NCBI RefSeq assembly: GCF_012911565.1 | Contig: NZ_JAAMPU010000099.1 | Span: forward strand, 1 to 64,000 | DNA: 64,000 bases | Origin: Flavobacterium silvaticum | GTDB lineage: Bacteria > Bacteroidota > Bacteroidia > Flavobacteriales > Flavobacteriaceae | Direction: 5' to 3' | Shown here: positions 25,485 to 34,040 of the stretch, one piece after another | How the letters are laid out: every line of letters starts with the position of its first letter | Numbering within the stretch: the first letter of the stretch is position 1 | The notes under the pieces: generated by a model | Seen by the model: the letters and a program-made list of their open reading frames with translations, nothing else | Databases searched by the model: none | Told to the model about the DNA's origin: nothing | Program-made: the position numbers and the translations under genes

Positions 25485-27410
25485 CTATTTCAATTCTAGG
25501 ATCAAAGCTGTTTTTGGAGCGATGGTTATGTTTTGGTTCAGTTCGATGCTTTTTCCAGTGATGATATTGGTTCCGGTTTTGGACGATTTGATGCTTTCGG
25601 CGAACCGCTCTGTCTTGGTGGTTTGTTCCGATGCACTGTTGTTGATGATGACCATTATAGTATCGAAATCGTCGTATCTGAAATACACATACACATTGTT
25701 TTCCGGAATGTAATGTTTGGTCTTTCCGGAATGGATTACTGATTTTGCTTTCCTCCAGTTGAATAATTTCGACGTGTAATCGAAGAATTCCTTTTGTGTG
25801 GCATCGCGTCCGGAATCTGAAAAAGCATTTTGGGAGTCGCCAATCCATCCGCCCGGAAAATCCCGTCGGATATCGCCGTCGCCTTTTTTGTCCTTATCGC
25901 CCGCCATGCCAATTTCACTTCCGTAATACAGTTGTGGAATGCCTCGGACTGTTGCAATTAGTGCCATCGCCATTTTATAATTGGCAAGATTATTTTTGTA
26001 AATGTGGTTGAACCGTTGGGTGTCGTGGTTTTCGGCAAATACCAAAATCGAATTGATGTCGGGATATAAAAAGTCATTCGTGAAATTCTCGTAAATCCGG
26101 ATCATGCCTTTGTCCCAGCTCGGATTGTCTTCTGAAAAAGCCTGGGAAATGGCATCGTGCAGCGTAAAGTCCATCAAGGTCGGCAAATGGGAATTGTAAT
26201 TTTCTATCGCCCCGATTTTACTGTCGCGCTGCCAGTACGCCATTTGCGCCTGGTCGTGCATCCAGACTTCGCCGGCGATGTTGAAGTACGGATACTCGTC
26301 GAGTATCGCCTTAGTCCATTTCGATATGCCTTCTTTGTCGTTGTAGGAATAAGTGTCGACGCGAAATCCATCTAAATCTGCATATTCGATCCACCAGATG
26401 GCGTTTTGTATGAGATAATTCAGAACTAATGGATTCGATTGATTCAAATCAGGCATTGACTTTACGAACCAACCGTCGACGCAATATTTCGTGTCGATGT
26501 CAGATGCATTCGTATCGAATTGGGTCGTCATGCGATAGTTGCTTTGGGCATATCCCGGAAACTGATGGATCCAGTCGTATGAAGGCAAATCCTTGATCAT
26601 CCAATGCTCGGCGCCCCAATGGTTCGTGACGTAATCGAGCACCAGTTTCATTTTTCGCTTATGTAGTTCCGATGAAAGTTTGAGATAATCCTCATTCGTC
26701 CCATAGCGGGGATCGATCTTATATAAATCAGATTGTGCATAGCCGTGATAGGAACCGCGCGGGTCATTGTCTTCGCAAAGCGGCGTATTCCAGACTGTAG
26801 TTATGCCCAGTGATTCCAAGTAATCGAGATGGTTGATGATTCCCTGGATGTCGCCTCCGTGACGGCCGTGATCATTGGTTCGGTTTGATTTCTCAGATGT
26901 ATCAGATGTGTTGTCGTTTGCCGGATTTCCGTTTGAGAAACGGTCGGGCATGATAAGGTAAAGTGCATCGGATGAATCATATCCTTTTCGCAACGCGGAA
27001 TCTTTGCGGCGGGCCTTGAGTTCGTATTTTTGGGTGAATCCTGTCTTCTTACCGTCGATGAAAGAAAATATCAGCTGTGATGGCGGGACATTTTTGGTGT
27101 CGATAGTGACGAAAATATAATTTGGATTTTCTGTCTTTGCTATTGATGTGATTGGGATGTTGTTCGAAACCGTGACGTTGTATTTGGAAATGTTTGGCCC
27201 GTAGAACATGATTTGGAGTTCGGGGTTATGCATTTGGGAGAACCAGAATGGGGGTTCGGTTTTGAGGGGTTGGGCGGAGGATGAGTTGAGAAAGGTGAGA
27301 CAAATGAATAGTGTTAAAAACCTTCCAGGATTAATAATCGCGGCAGGTTTTATAATTCTGGAAGGTTTATTAAACCTGGAAGGTCTATGGTAATGAAAAA
27401 AACGTTTCAT
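25485..27410 (-). CDS. GH13 alpha-glucan hydrolase, neopullulanase/SusA-like, with repeat-derived signal-peptide region
   Basis: A 641-residue enzyme with a neopullulanase-type N-terminal beta domain (PFWFSQMHNPELQIMFYGPN) and a GH13 barrel: LDYVTNHWG, DGFRVDTYSY (nucleophile Asp352), IAGEVWM (Glu381) and AENHDTQR (Asp463). It should cleave maltodextrins or pullulan in the periplasm. The N-terminus is odd: between the ATG and the hydrophobic core FLTLFICLTFL lies a 6-residue periodic segment (PSRFNK, PSRIIK, PAAIIN, PGRFLT) encoded by a REP-like 18-bp repeat. The signal peptide n-region is therefore much longer than usual. No later Met is available as a start. Confidence 0.9.
   Translation of the reverse strand: MKRFFHYHRPSRFNKPSRIIKPAAIINPGRFLTLFICLTFLNSSSAQPLKTEPPFWFSQMHNPELQIMFYGPNISKYNVTVSNNIPITSIAKTENPNYIFVTIDTKNVPPSQLIFSFIDGKKTGFTQKYELKARRKDSALRKGYDSSDALYLIMPDRFSNGNPANDNTSDTSEKSNRTNDHGRHGGDIQGIINHLDYLESLGITTVWNTPLCEDNDPRGSYHGYAQSDLYKIDPRYGTNEDYLKLSSELHKRKMKLVLDYVTNHWGAEHWMIKDLPSYDWIHQFPGYAQSNYRMTTQFDTNASDIDTKYCVDGWFVKSMPDLNQSNPLVLNYLIQNAIWWIEYADLDGFRVDTYSYNDKEGISKWTKAILDEYPYFNIAGEVWMHDQAQMAYWQRDSKIGAIENYNSHLPTLMDFTLHDAISQAFSEDNPSWDKGMIRIYENFTNDFLYPDINSILVFAENHDTQRFNHIYKNNLANYKMAMALIATVRGIPQLYYGSEIGMAGDKDKKGDGDIRRDFPGGWIGDSQNAFSDSGRDATQKEFFDYTSKLFNWRKAKSVIHSGKTKHYIPENNVYVYFRYDDFDTIMVIINNSASEQTTKTERFAESIKSSKTGTNIITGKSIELNQNITIAPKTALILELK
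27312..27386 (-). repeat. REP-like palindrome with 18-bp periodicity inside a coding region
   Basis: On the minus strand four 18-base units begin CCT (27383, 27365, 27347, 27329). The outer arms are inverted: ACCTTCCAGGATTAATAA (27320-27337) against the complement of 27367-27384 matches at 17 of 18 positions. The unit length keeps the reading frame of the GH13 gene. Confidence 0.85.
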
Positions 27411-27435
27411 GGATGTTAAATTTTGACAGGCGCAA

Positions 27436-27861
27436 TTATTTTTTTCTCGACAATTTTTTCTTGCTCATTTTTGCTGAATAAATTTTTTCCACTTCAATTT
27501 CCAATTGTTCAGAGGTCCATATAGTCCTTCTTTCAAAATTTTTCACAAAAAGACTTCCTGATCTGCCGGTATATTTATTTAATGCTTTGGTATAAGCATT
27601 AAAAAGATTAGAGATTGGTTGATGAATTCTTTTTCGATACTGTTCAGGGATTTCACTCTCAGGTTTGATCCTTATGATTAGTCTGACTCTGTTCGATTTT
27701 AAATCGTAATGTAAAATATTCCCGATTTTCTGAATATGATATTCCATCAACCTGATAAAATAGCTTTCATTTTCCGTCTTTGGAAAAATCAATTCCTCGT
27801 TATTTCCACTTTGGGAAATAAAATATATTTTCTCAGCTCCTAAAGTATTCCGTTTCTCCAT
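27436..27861 (-). CDS. REP-associated tyrosine transposase-like protein without HUH motif
   Basis: A 141-residue protein resembling the Y1 transposase (RAYT/IS200-like) fold. The stretch ISNLFNAYTKALNKYTGRSGSLFVKNFERR matches the conserved central part of Bacteroidota REP transposases. The position where they have LMPNHFHLL reads LKSNRVRLI, so the metal-binding HxH is replaced by RxR. The usual C-terminal YIHNNPVKHG segment is also missing. It is therefore probably inactive as a nuclease, either a decayed copy or a repurposed DNA-binding protein. A terminator lies just upstream and the GH13 gene with the REP-like repeat starts 25 bp downstream. Confidence 0.7.
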   Translation of the reverse strand: MEKRNTLGAEKIYFISQSGNNEELIFPKTENESYFIRLMEYHIQKIGNILHYDLKSNRVRLIIRIKPESEIPEQYRKRIHQPISNLFNAYTKALNKYTGRSGSLFVKNFERRTIWTSEQLEIEVEKIYSAKMSKKKLSRKK

Positions 27862-27868
27862 GAAACAA

Positions 27869-27905
27869 AAAAAGTGTAAAACGTTCTATGGCTTTTACAC
27901 TTTTT
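27869..27905 (-). terminator. Intrinsic terminator after maltose phosphorylase
   Basis: AAAAAGTGTAAAA and TTTTACACTTTTT form a 13-bp stem with an 11-base centre. It is 12 bp past the phosphorylase stop. It separates that transcript from the transposase-like and GH13 genes. Confidence 0.85.
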
Positions 27906-27917
27906 CTGCCGAAAATG

Positions 27918-30230
27918 TTAAATTACAACCACCCCATCAGGTTCAACAGTAACAGCATTTCCATTCATGAAAACGGTTATCTGTTCCGAATTATCGCCGC
28001 TTTCGAGTGCAAAACTCGTCTGGTTTTTGGCTACGGAAACCTTCAGTATCTGTCCGCGGAAATTAATCTTAAAGCTATAGCCGTCCCATTCCCCCGGAAT
28101 TCTCGGAGTGAAGTGAAGCTGGCCATCCTTGACACGCATTCCGCCGAAACCTTCCACAATACTCATCCACGTTCCGGCCATCGAAGTGATGTGACAGCCT
28201 TCTTTAACCTCTTTGTTATAATCGTCAAGATCGAGTCGGGAAGTACGTAAATAAAACGTGTAAGCCATATCCATTTTGCCTAAAACTGCGGCTTGAATGC
28301 TGTGTACACAAGGCGATAACGAACTTTCATGGACCGTGAAAGGCTCATAAAAATCAAAGTGACGTTCGAGTTCTTCGGTTGAAAAATGGTCTTCGAAGAA
28401 ATAAAATCCCTGTAATGTATCGGCCTGTTTGATGTAGGGTGAACGAAGGATTCTGTCCCACGACCATTTCTGGTTTATCGGGCGCTGGCTTTTGTCGAGA
28501 TCGTGAACCTTAATCAGTTCCTTGTCGAGAAAACCATCTTGCTGCAGATACACATTGTGCTCTTCCGAAAACGGAAAATACATCTTATCGGCGACCTGTT
28601 TCCACTTAGCAATTTCAACCTCGTCGAGATTTACTTTGGAAAGGATCCGATTGTGGTCAGATGCAAATTCGTCCTTCACTTTCTCAAGTTGTTCTACACA
28701 ATAATCGATGCACCATTTGGCCAGATAGTTCGTGTAGAAGTTATTGTTGACGTTGTTCTCGTATTCGTTCGGGCCGGTCACGCCAAGGATTACATATTGA
28801 TTCCTCGCAGTCGACCACGTAGCCCGCTGATGCCAGAAACGCGCAATCCCAATCAAAACCTCAAGCCCTTTTTCCGGAACATAACTGTAATCGCCGGTGT
28901 ATCGTACGTAATTGAAAATGGCAAAAGCAATCGCGCCGTTACGGTGGATTTCCTCGAACGTGATTTCCCATTCGTTGTGGCATTCTTCACCGTTCATGGT
29001 TACCATCGGATACAAAGCCGCACCATTGTTGAATCCAAGCTTTGCCGCATTTTCTATCGCTTTGTCGAGCTGATTGTAACGATAAGTCAGCAGGTTTCTT
29101 GCCACTTGCTGATCCTTTGTCGCCATGTAAAACGGAATGCAATAAGCCTCCGTATCCCAATAGGTCGAGCCGCCGTATTTTTCTCCGGTAAATCCTTTAG
29201 GCCCGATGTTAAGACGTGAATCTTTTCCTGAATACGTCTGGTTGAGCTGGAAGATATTGAATCGGATGCCTTGCTGGGCTTTCACGTCACCATCAATGGT
29301 AATGTCGCTCATTTCCCAGATTTTTGCCCATGCATTTTTCTGGTCAGACAACAATCCGTTAAAGCCTTTTGCATTCGCAGATTTGACTACTTCAGCTGCA
29401 GCAGTTACCGTATCGGAATGATTCATGGACGAGGTGTATCCGCCGATTTTTTCGATGGATGCCGATTGTCCTTTAGTCACATCGACCGTATACGTAAACT
29501 GTATTTTATCTCCGGATTTCTGGATGTCGGACGGAACCATTTGCTGTAAATTCCCGTCAACGAAAACCGCATTCTGCATGAACGTCGTCGCCGTAAAATG
29601 TGTCTTGAAAGTACGCGCGGTCACAAAAGCGGAATTGGCATCTGAAGCAACCGAGATCGGCTCCCAGAATTTCTCTTCCCAATTCGCATCCATATTTTGT
29701 ACGCCGGCATCTACATAAGGCCTGAAGGTGATCTGGGCGTTACCATTCACAGGTATGATATCGAATTTGATCGCTCCGGCTTCGTCAAGATCCATACTTA
29801 AGAAACGAAGTACGTTAACCGATACTTCGAGTCCGTTTTGGAGCGTGGCAGAAAAGCTTCGGTTGTACCAGCCTTCTTTCATATTCAGTTCACGTCGAAA
29901 ATTGCGGACGTCCCTGACCGAATTCAAATCAAGGCTTTCCCCGTTTATCTCAACGTCGATCCCAATCCAGTTCGGGGCGTTCAATACCTTGGCGAAATAT
30001 TCCGGATATCCGTTTTTCCACCAGCCCACTTTGGTTTTGTCCGGGTAATAAACACCGCCAATGTAGCTTCCCTGAAACGTGTGGCCGCTGTATTTTTCTT
30101 CGAAATTAGCGCGTTGGCCCATAGCTCCGTTTCCTATGCTGAACAAGCTTTCGCTGGACTCGACCCGGTCGCGGTCAAACCCTTCTTCTATGATGGACCA
30201 GTTATCTGGTTTTATATAATCCTGATGCAT
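27918..30230 (-). CDS. Glycoside hydrolase family 65, maltose phosphorylase type
   Basis: A 770-residue cytoplasmic enzyme without signal peptide. The N-terminal beta-sandwich (ESLFSIGNGAMGQRANFEE) and the (alpha/alpha)6 barrel are present. The catalytic acid segment MNGEECHNEWEITFEEIHRNG lies near residue 420, and the C-terminal part has EGCHITSMAGTWMSIVEGF. GH65 phosphorylases convert maltose and phosphate to glucose and beta-glucose-1-phosphate. The beta-phosphoglucomutase gene directly upstream handles that product, which strongly supports maltose phosphorylase over trehalose or kojibiose phosphorylase, though these cannot be excluded from sequence alone. Confidence 0.9.
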   Translation of the reverse strand: MHQDYIKPDNWSIIEEGFDRDRVESSESLFSIGNGAMGQRANFEEKYSGHTFQGSYIGGVYYPDKTKVGWWKNGYPEYFAKVLNAPNWIGIDVEINGESLDLNSVRDVRNFRRELNMKEGWYNRSFSATLQNGLEVSVNVLRFLSMDLDEAGAIKFDIIPVNGNAQITFRPYVDAGVQNMDANWEEKFWEPISVASDANSAFVTARTFKTHFTATTFMQNAVFVDGNLQQMVPSDIQKSGDKIQFTYTVDVTKGQSASIEKIGGYTSSMNHSDTVTAAAEVVKSANAKGFNGLLSDQKNAWAKIWEMSDITIDGDVKAQQGIRFNIFQLNQTYSGKDSRLNIGPKGFTGEKYGGSTYWDTEAYCIPFYMATKDQQVARNLLTYRYNQLDKAIENAAKLGFNNGAALYPMVTMNGEECHNEWEITFEEIHRNGAIAFAIFNYVRYTGDYSYVPEKGLEVLIGIARFWHQRATWSTARNQYVILGVTGPNEYENNVNNNFYTNYLAKWCIDYCVEQLEKVKDEFASDHNRILSKVNLDEVEIAKWKQVADKMYFPFSEEHNVYLQQDGFLDKELIKVHDLDKSQRPINQKWSWDRILRSPYIKQADTLQGFYFFEDHFSTEELERHFDFYEPFTVHESSLSPCVHSIQAAVLGKMDMAYTFYLRTSRLDLDDYNKEVKEGCHITSMAGTWMSIVEGFGGMRVKDGQLHFTPRIPGEWDGYSFKINFRGQILKVSVAKNQTSFALESGDNSEQITVFMNGNAVTVEPDGVVVI

Positions 30231-30384
30231 TGTCTTAAAATTTTTTTCAAAGGTCAGATGCCGGGCGAGAGGTGGCGCTGCATCTTACTTTTTGAGGTTA
30301 CAGATGATTTTGATTGATGATGATTTCGTTTCGGTTTCCCGAAGGACTTTAGTTTAGTATTACAGTTACAGAGTCACTGACGGA

Positions 30385-31044
30385 TTATTTTTTAATCAGC
30401 ATATCGATAAAGCTTAAATCGATATGGACAAAATCGGGGAAAATATACTGTGCCTTATTCAGTATCTTTTCATCGCCGATTCCAATACTCGTCATTCCGC
30501 CAATGTTCGCGGCTTCGATTCCCGCAACTGAATCTTCGAACACGATGGAATCGGCCGGATCGATAGTCAGATTTTTTGCTGCCAATAGAAAAACTTCCGG
30601 ATCCGGTTTGGCGTTCGTCACATCGTTTCCATCGATAATCACATCGAAATACGATAAGATTCCGGTCTTTTCAAGAATCGGGCGTGCATTCTTGCTCGCT
30701 GAACCCAATGCAATTGGTTGATTCTGTTCTTTCAGATGCTTCAGGACATGCATGACTCCCGGAAGTATCTCATTGCGGTCCATGTTTTCTATGTACGACA
30801 GATAATCGTCATTCTTTTCTTTAAGCCATCTGTCTTTGTCCGCCTGTGAAGCCGTGGCATGGCCTAATTCAAGGATGATATCAAGCGAACGGACTCGGCT
30901 TACACCTTTAAGCAACTCGTTGTGTTCCGGTGTAAAAGCAATCCCGAGTTCATCTGCAATTTTCTGCCACGCCAGGAAATGATACTTGGCCGTGTCTACG
31001 ATGACTCCGTCGAGATCGAAAATAAATGCTTTCTTTTTCATCAA
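30385..31044 (-). CDS. pgmB: Beta-phosphoglucomutase
   Basis: A 219-residue HAD hydrolase-superfamily enzyme: FDLDGVIVDTAKYHFLAWQ with the nucleophile Asp and acid/base Asp, LLKGVSRVRSLDIIL in the cap domain typical of beta-PGM, IALGSASKNARPILEKTG, and VFEDSVAGIEAANIGGMTSIGIG. It turns beta-glucose-1-phosphate into glucose-6-phosphate through a phospho-aspartate. It overlaps the upstream transporter stop by 4 bp and feeds from the maltose phosphorylase gene that follows. Confidence 0.94.
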   Translation of the reverse strand: MMKKKAFIFDLDGVIVDTAKYHFLAWQKIADELGIAFTPEHNELLKGVSRVRSLDIILELGHATASQADKDRWLKEKNDDYLSYIENMDRNEILPGVMHVLKHLKEQNQPIALGSASKNARPILEKTGILSYFDVIIDGNDVTNAKPDPEVFLLAAKNLTIDPADSIVFEDSVAGIEAANIGGMTSIGIGDEKILNKAQYIFPDFVHIDLSFIDMLIKK

Positions 31045-32570
31045 ACAGTTTTTTTGTTATCGCCATCATCTTTTACAATCAGTGTGAGTGCGGCGGCAAG
31101 AATCATCGAGCAGCCACCCAAGACAATTGTCAATAAGGTATCGGCGTTGAAAATGTGGATTGTGAAATAGCCAAGTATACTGGCAGCCACAATTTGAGGT
31201 ATTACGATAAAGAAATTAAATACGCCCATGTAATAACCCATTTTATTTGCCGGAAGTGCGTTGGATAACATGGCATAAGGCATTGACAAAATACTGGCCC
31301 ATGCCACACCAACCATTCCCATTGATACTACAATAAGTGTCGGATTGGTTATGAAATAAATCGACAGCAGTCCTAAACCTCCTATAACAAGGCAAATAGC
31401 ATGAGTGATCTTGCGGTTGGTACGGAATGCTATAAGTGGAATAATGAATGCGAATAAAGCTGCCACACCGTTACGTACCGAAGAACACACATTAAGCCAG
31501 TCCGCTCCATCGTTATATTCTTGTTGGACACGTTTGAATTCGGCCTTGCTTTGTGTAAATTCCTTAAAATTCCCGTCGGCAAAATAATTTGCGATGTTTA
31601 CTGAAATCACCGGATTGCTAAGGTTCCCGAATTTTCGGATTTCCTCAAAATCTTTTTGAAGCGATTTTAATTGCTTGCTGTCTTTTATGTTGTCGGCTTT
31701 TTTCTCTTTAGCAAAAGATTCGGCCTTGGCGAACAGCTCCGGACTGATGTGCATATTATATTTGGTAGATGTAACCGCATTGGTAGCATATATCCACATG
31801 GAGAAAAGTGCAAACCAGGTAAAAAACTGCACAAAAGCAAGCTGTTTCATGGTCTTTGGCATTTTGAAGATGCCGCCGAAGGTTTCTTTAAGCGCTTGGG
31901 AAAATGTGGTTTCCTTGCGTTCCTTTCTCAATGCTTCAATACTTTCAGGAGGGAATTCCTTAGTGGTGAAAACAGTATACATTACTGCGGACAGAAATGC
32001 AAAACCGCCAACATAGAAGGACCATTTTACCGATTCCGGGATTTCACCTGCGGGCGCTGTATTACTGAAATGGAGCCAATTTGTGAAGACCCACGGAAGG
32101 ATTGCCGCAATTACAGATCCTATTCCAATGAAAAAACTTTGCATTGCAAACCCTGATGTCCGTTGCTCCGGCGGTAATTTGTCACCTACGAACGCACGAA
32201 AAGGTTCCATTGAAATATTGATGGACGCATCCAAAATCCAGAGCATTCCGCCAGCTATCCACAGCGTTGGTGAATTCGGGACTATAAATAATGCGATGCT
32301 TGCCAAAACAGCCCCCATAAAGAAAAACGGACGCCGACGACCCCAGTAATGGTGCCATGTTCTATCGCTAAGATAGCCAATGATTGGTTGTACAACAAGA
32401 CCTGTAAAAGGAGCTGCAATCCACAGGATAGGGATTTCGTCTTTATTTGCGCCAAGCGTCTCGAAGATGCGGCTGATGTTTGAATTCTGTAATTCGAACC
32501 CAAACTGGATTCCCAAAAAACCGAAACTCATGTTCCAGATTTCCCAGAAACTTAATCTACGCTTTTCCAT
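31041..32570 (-). CDS. MFS-type sugar transporter, probable maltose/maltodextrin importer
   Basis: A 509-residue inner-membrane protein of the MFS/GPH type with about 12 helices (GFLGIQFGFELQNSNISRIFETLG, PIIGYLSDRTWHHYWGRRRPFFF). The family motif between helices 2 and 3 (GYLSDRTW...GRRRP) is clear. A soluble, charged insertion of about 85 residues (ELFAKAESFAKEKKADNIKD onward) sits in the middle. It lies in the locus with maltose phosphorylase and pgmB, so maltose is the likely substrate. The 5' leader is about 85 bases and contains an inverted repeat. Confidence 0.88.
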   Translation of the reverse strand: MEKRRLSFWEIWNMSFGFLGIQFGFELQNSNISRIFETLGANKDEIPILWIAAPFTGLVVQPIIGYLSDRTWHHYWGRRRPFFFMGAVLASIALFIVPNSPTLWIAGGMLWILDASINISMEPFRAFVGDKLPPEQRTSGFAMQSFFIGIGSVIAAILPWVFTNWLHFSNTAPAGEIPESVKWSFYVGGFAFLSAVMYTVFTTKEFPPESIEALRKERKETTFSQALKETFGGIFKMPKTMKQLAFVQFFTWFALFSMWIYATNAVTSTKYNMHISPELFAKAESFAKEKKADNIKDSKQLKSLQKDFEEIRKFGNLSNPVISVNIANYFADGNFKEFTQSKAEFKRVQQEYNDGADWLNVCSSVRNGVAALFAFIIPLIAFRTNRKITHAICLVIGGLGLLSIYFITNPTLIVVSMGMVGVAWASILSMPYAMLSNALPANKMGYYMGVFNFFIVIPQIVAASILGYFTIHIFNADTLLTIVLGGCSMILAAALTLIVKDDGDNKKTV

Positions 32571-32590
32571 TATCGTAAGTTAAAGGATAC

Positions 32591-32609
32591 GATAAGCGCT
32601 GTGCTTATC
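32591..32609. promoter_or_regulatory. Inverted repeat in the transporter leader
   Basis: GATAAGC-GCTGT-GCTTATC, a perfect 7-bp inverted repeat 21 bp upstream of the transporter ATG. It may be an RNA hairpin or an operator; it differs from the AAACGTTT-type site near the LacI gene. Confidence 0.4.
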
Positions 32610-32657
32610 AAAACTCGTCTGGTTTTCGAAGTCAGGAACTTGCCTTGATAATTGGGG

Positions 32658-32665
32658 CAAATGTA
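32658..32665 (-). promoter_or_regulatory. -7 promoter element TACATTTG for the transporter operon
   Basis: Exact TAnnTTTG box on the minus strand, 87 bases upstream of the transporter ATG. It would drive transporter, pgmB and maltose phosphorylase. No -33 TTG in good position. Confidence 0.4.
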
Positions 32666-32777
32666 GTATTTTTTATTTTCATTATTATTTTTTATTCAAT
32701 TCGGCCTGATAATAATAGCACTTGAGGCATAGCCGAACTGTATGAAGCGCAGCGAATAAATAAAAACAAATAATCCA

Positions 32778-33815
32778 CTATTTCGTGGAATCTCGTTTTA
32801 TGAGATGCGTCTCAATGACTTCCGTGCGATAGTGCTCTTCGTGTTCTTCATGTTCTTCCTCGGCTTCTTCTTTTTGGAGGCGGTCAATAAGCATGGCTGC
32901 GGCTTTGCGCCCCATCTTGATTCCGTCCTGGCTGACGGTCGTAATGGTAGGAGTTGAGAATTGGGAGATGATGCCGTCTGTAAATGCAACGACAGATAAG
33001 TCTTCCGGTACATTAAGCCCCATTTTGTGGGCCGCTTTTATGGCGATGACGGCAAAGAGTTCGTTGACGGCGAAAACAGCATCGATGGCCCGGTCCAGCA
33101 ATAATTTTTCAATCGCTTCCCCGCAATGATCCATGTCTTCCACTTTAATAATGAGATTCTTGTTAAACGGAATGTCATTGTCCAAAAGTGCCTTTTCATA
33201 GCCGTCTGTACGCAACTTGCCCACGCTCACATAATCTACGGTCGAGACAAGGGCGATTTTCTTCATGCCTTTGTCTATAAGATCCTGAACGGCATCGTAA
33301 GCGGCTTTTTTGTCGTCGATGATGACTTTGTCACACAGGATGTCGTTGGTAACACGGTCGAACATCACCACGGGCATTCCTTGATTGATGGCTTCGGTAA
33401 TGTGATGATAATCGGCCTTTAACTGGGTTTCCTTTGAAAGTGACATGATAAAGCCGTCGATGCTTCCGTTTGCCAGCATTTCCATGTTGATGACTTCCTT
33501 GTCGAAAGATTCGTCTGAAAGACAAATGATTACATTGTATCCGTTTTCATTCGCGACCTGTTCGATTCCGCTGATGACTGTTGCGAAAAAATGGTGAACA
33601 ATCTCAGGGATGATGATTCCAATAGTCTTTGTCTTACGGTTTTTAAGGCTTAAAGCAATATTGTTCGGCTTGTAGTTATACATGCGTGCGAAAGCCTGGA
33701 TTTTAAGCTTGGTGTCTTCGCTGATTTCCGGACTGTCCTTGAGTGATTTGGAAACTGTGGAAATGGAAACATCAAGTTCTTTAGCGATTTGTTTTAAAGT
33801 GATTTTTCTCTTCAT
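32778..33815 (-). CDS. LacI family transcriptional regulator
   Basis: A 345-residue regulator with an N-terminal helix-turn-helix (ITLKQIAKELDVSISTVSKSL), hinge helix (NNIALSLKNRKT) and periplasmic-binding-like core (TIGIIIPEIVHHFFATVISG through VVAFTDGIISQFSTPTITTV). The C-terminal tail is rich in Glu and His (EEEAEEEHEEHEEHY-like, about residues 322-334), an unusual low-complexity stretch. Being divergent from susC and next to the transporter operon, it is the likely maltodextrin-locus regulator. A LacI-type palindrome is in the divergent region at 33917-33930. Confidence 0.92.
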   Translation of the reverse strand: MKRKITLKQIAKELDVSISTVSKSLKDSPEISEDTKLKIQAFARMYNYKPNNIALSLKNRKTKTIGIIIPEIVHHFFATVISGIEQVANENGYNVIICLSDESFDKEVINMEMLANGSIDGFIMSLSKETQLKADYHHITEAINQGMPVVMFDRVTNDILCDKVIIDDKKAAYDAVQDLIDKGMKKIALVSTVDYVSVGKLRTDGYEKALLDNDIPFNKNLIIKVEDMDHCGEAIEKLLLDRAIDAVFAVNELFAVIAIKAAHKMGLNVPEDLSVVAFTDGIISQFSTPTITTVSQDGIKMGRKAAAMLIDRLQKEEAEEEHEEHEEHYRTEVIETHLIKRDSTK

Positions 33816-33916
33816 TAAATAAGGAAAATTGACAGATAGATAATTTAGGTAAGAAATATTGGGAAAATGCTAATTTAACTATGTGGTAACGTGTAAATAC
33901 TGGAAAGTTTTCAACA

Positions 33917-33930
33917 CGAAAACGTTTGCG
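33917..33930. promoter_or_regulatory. LacI-family operator candidate
   Basis: CGAAAACGTTTGCG: an almost perfect palindrome centred on CG (12 of 14 positions symmetric), of the AAACGTTT form bound by many LacI-family proteins. It lies between the LacI gene (start 33815) and susC (start 34041). A related core (AAACGTTT, 27400-27407) overlaps the start codon of the GH13 gene at 27410. Confidence 0.55.
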
Positions 33931-34040
33931 CGACCCTTGTAGAAAGCCGTTTAAGAAATCGTTTGAAATTTTAATTAGTTTTAACACTTCGAAGTCAGGA
34001 ATACGCTAACTAATCCAAGTTTCTAATCTAAACAAAATGT

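Noticed and set aside
27312-27410. Possible alternative downstream start for the GH13 gene that would exclude the repeat
   Set aside because: No in-frame ATG, GTG or TTG with a workable signal peptide follows before the mature domain.
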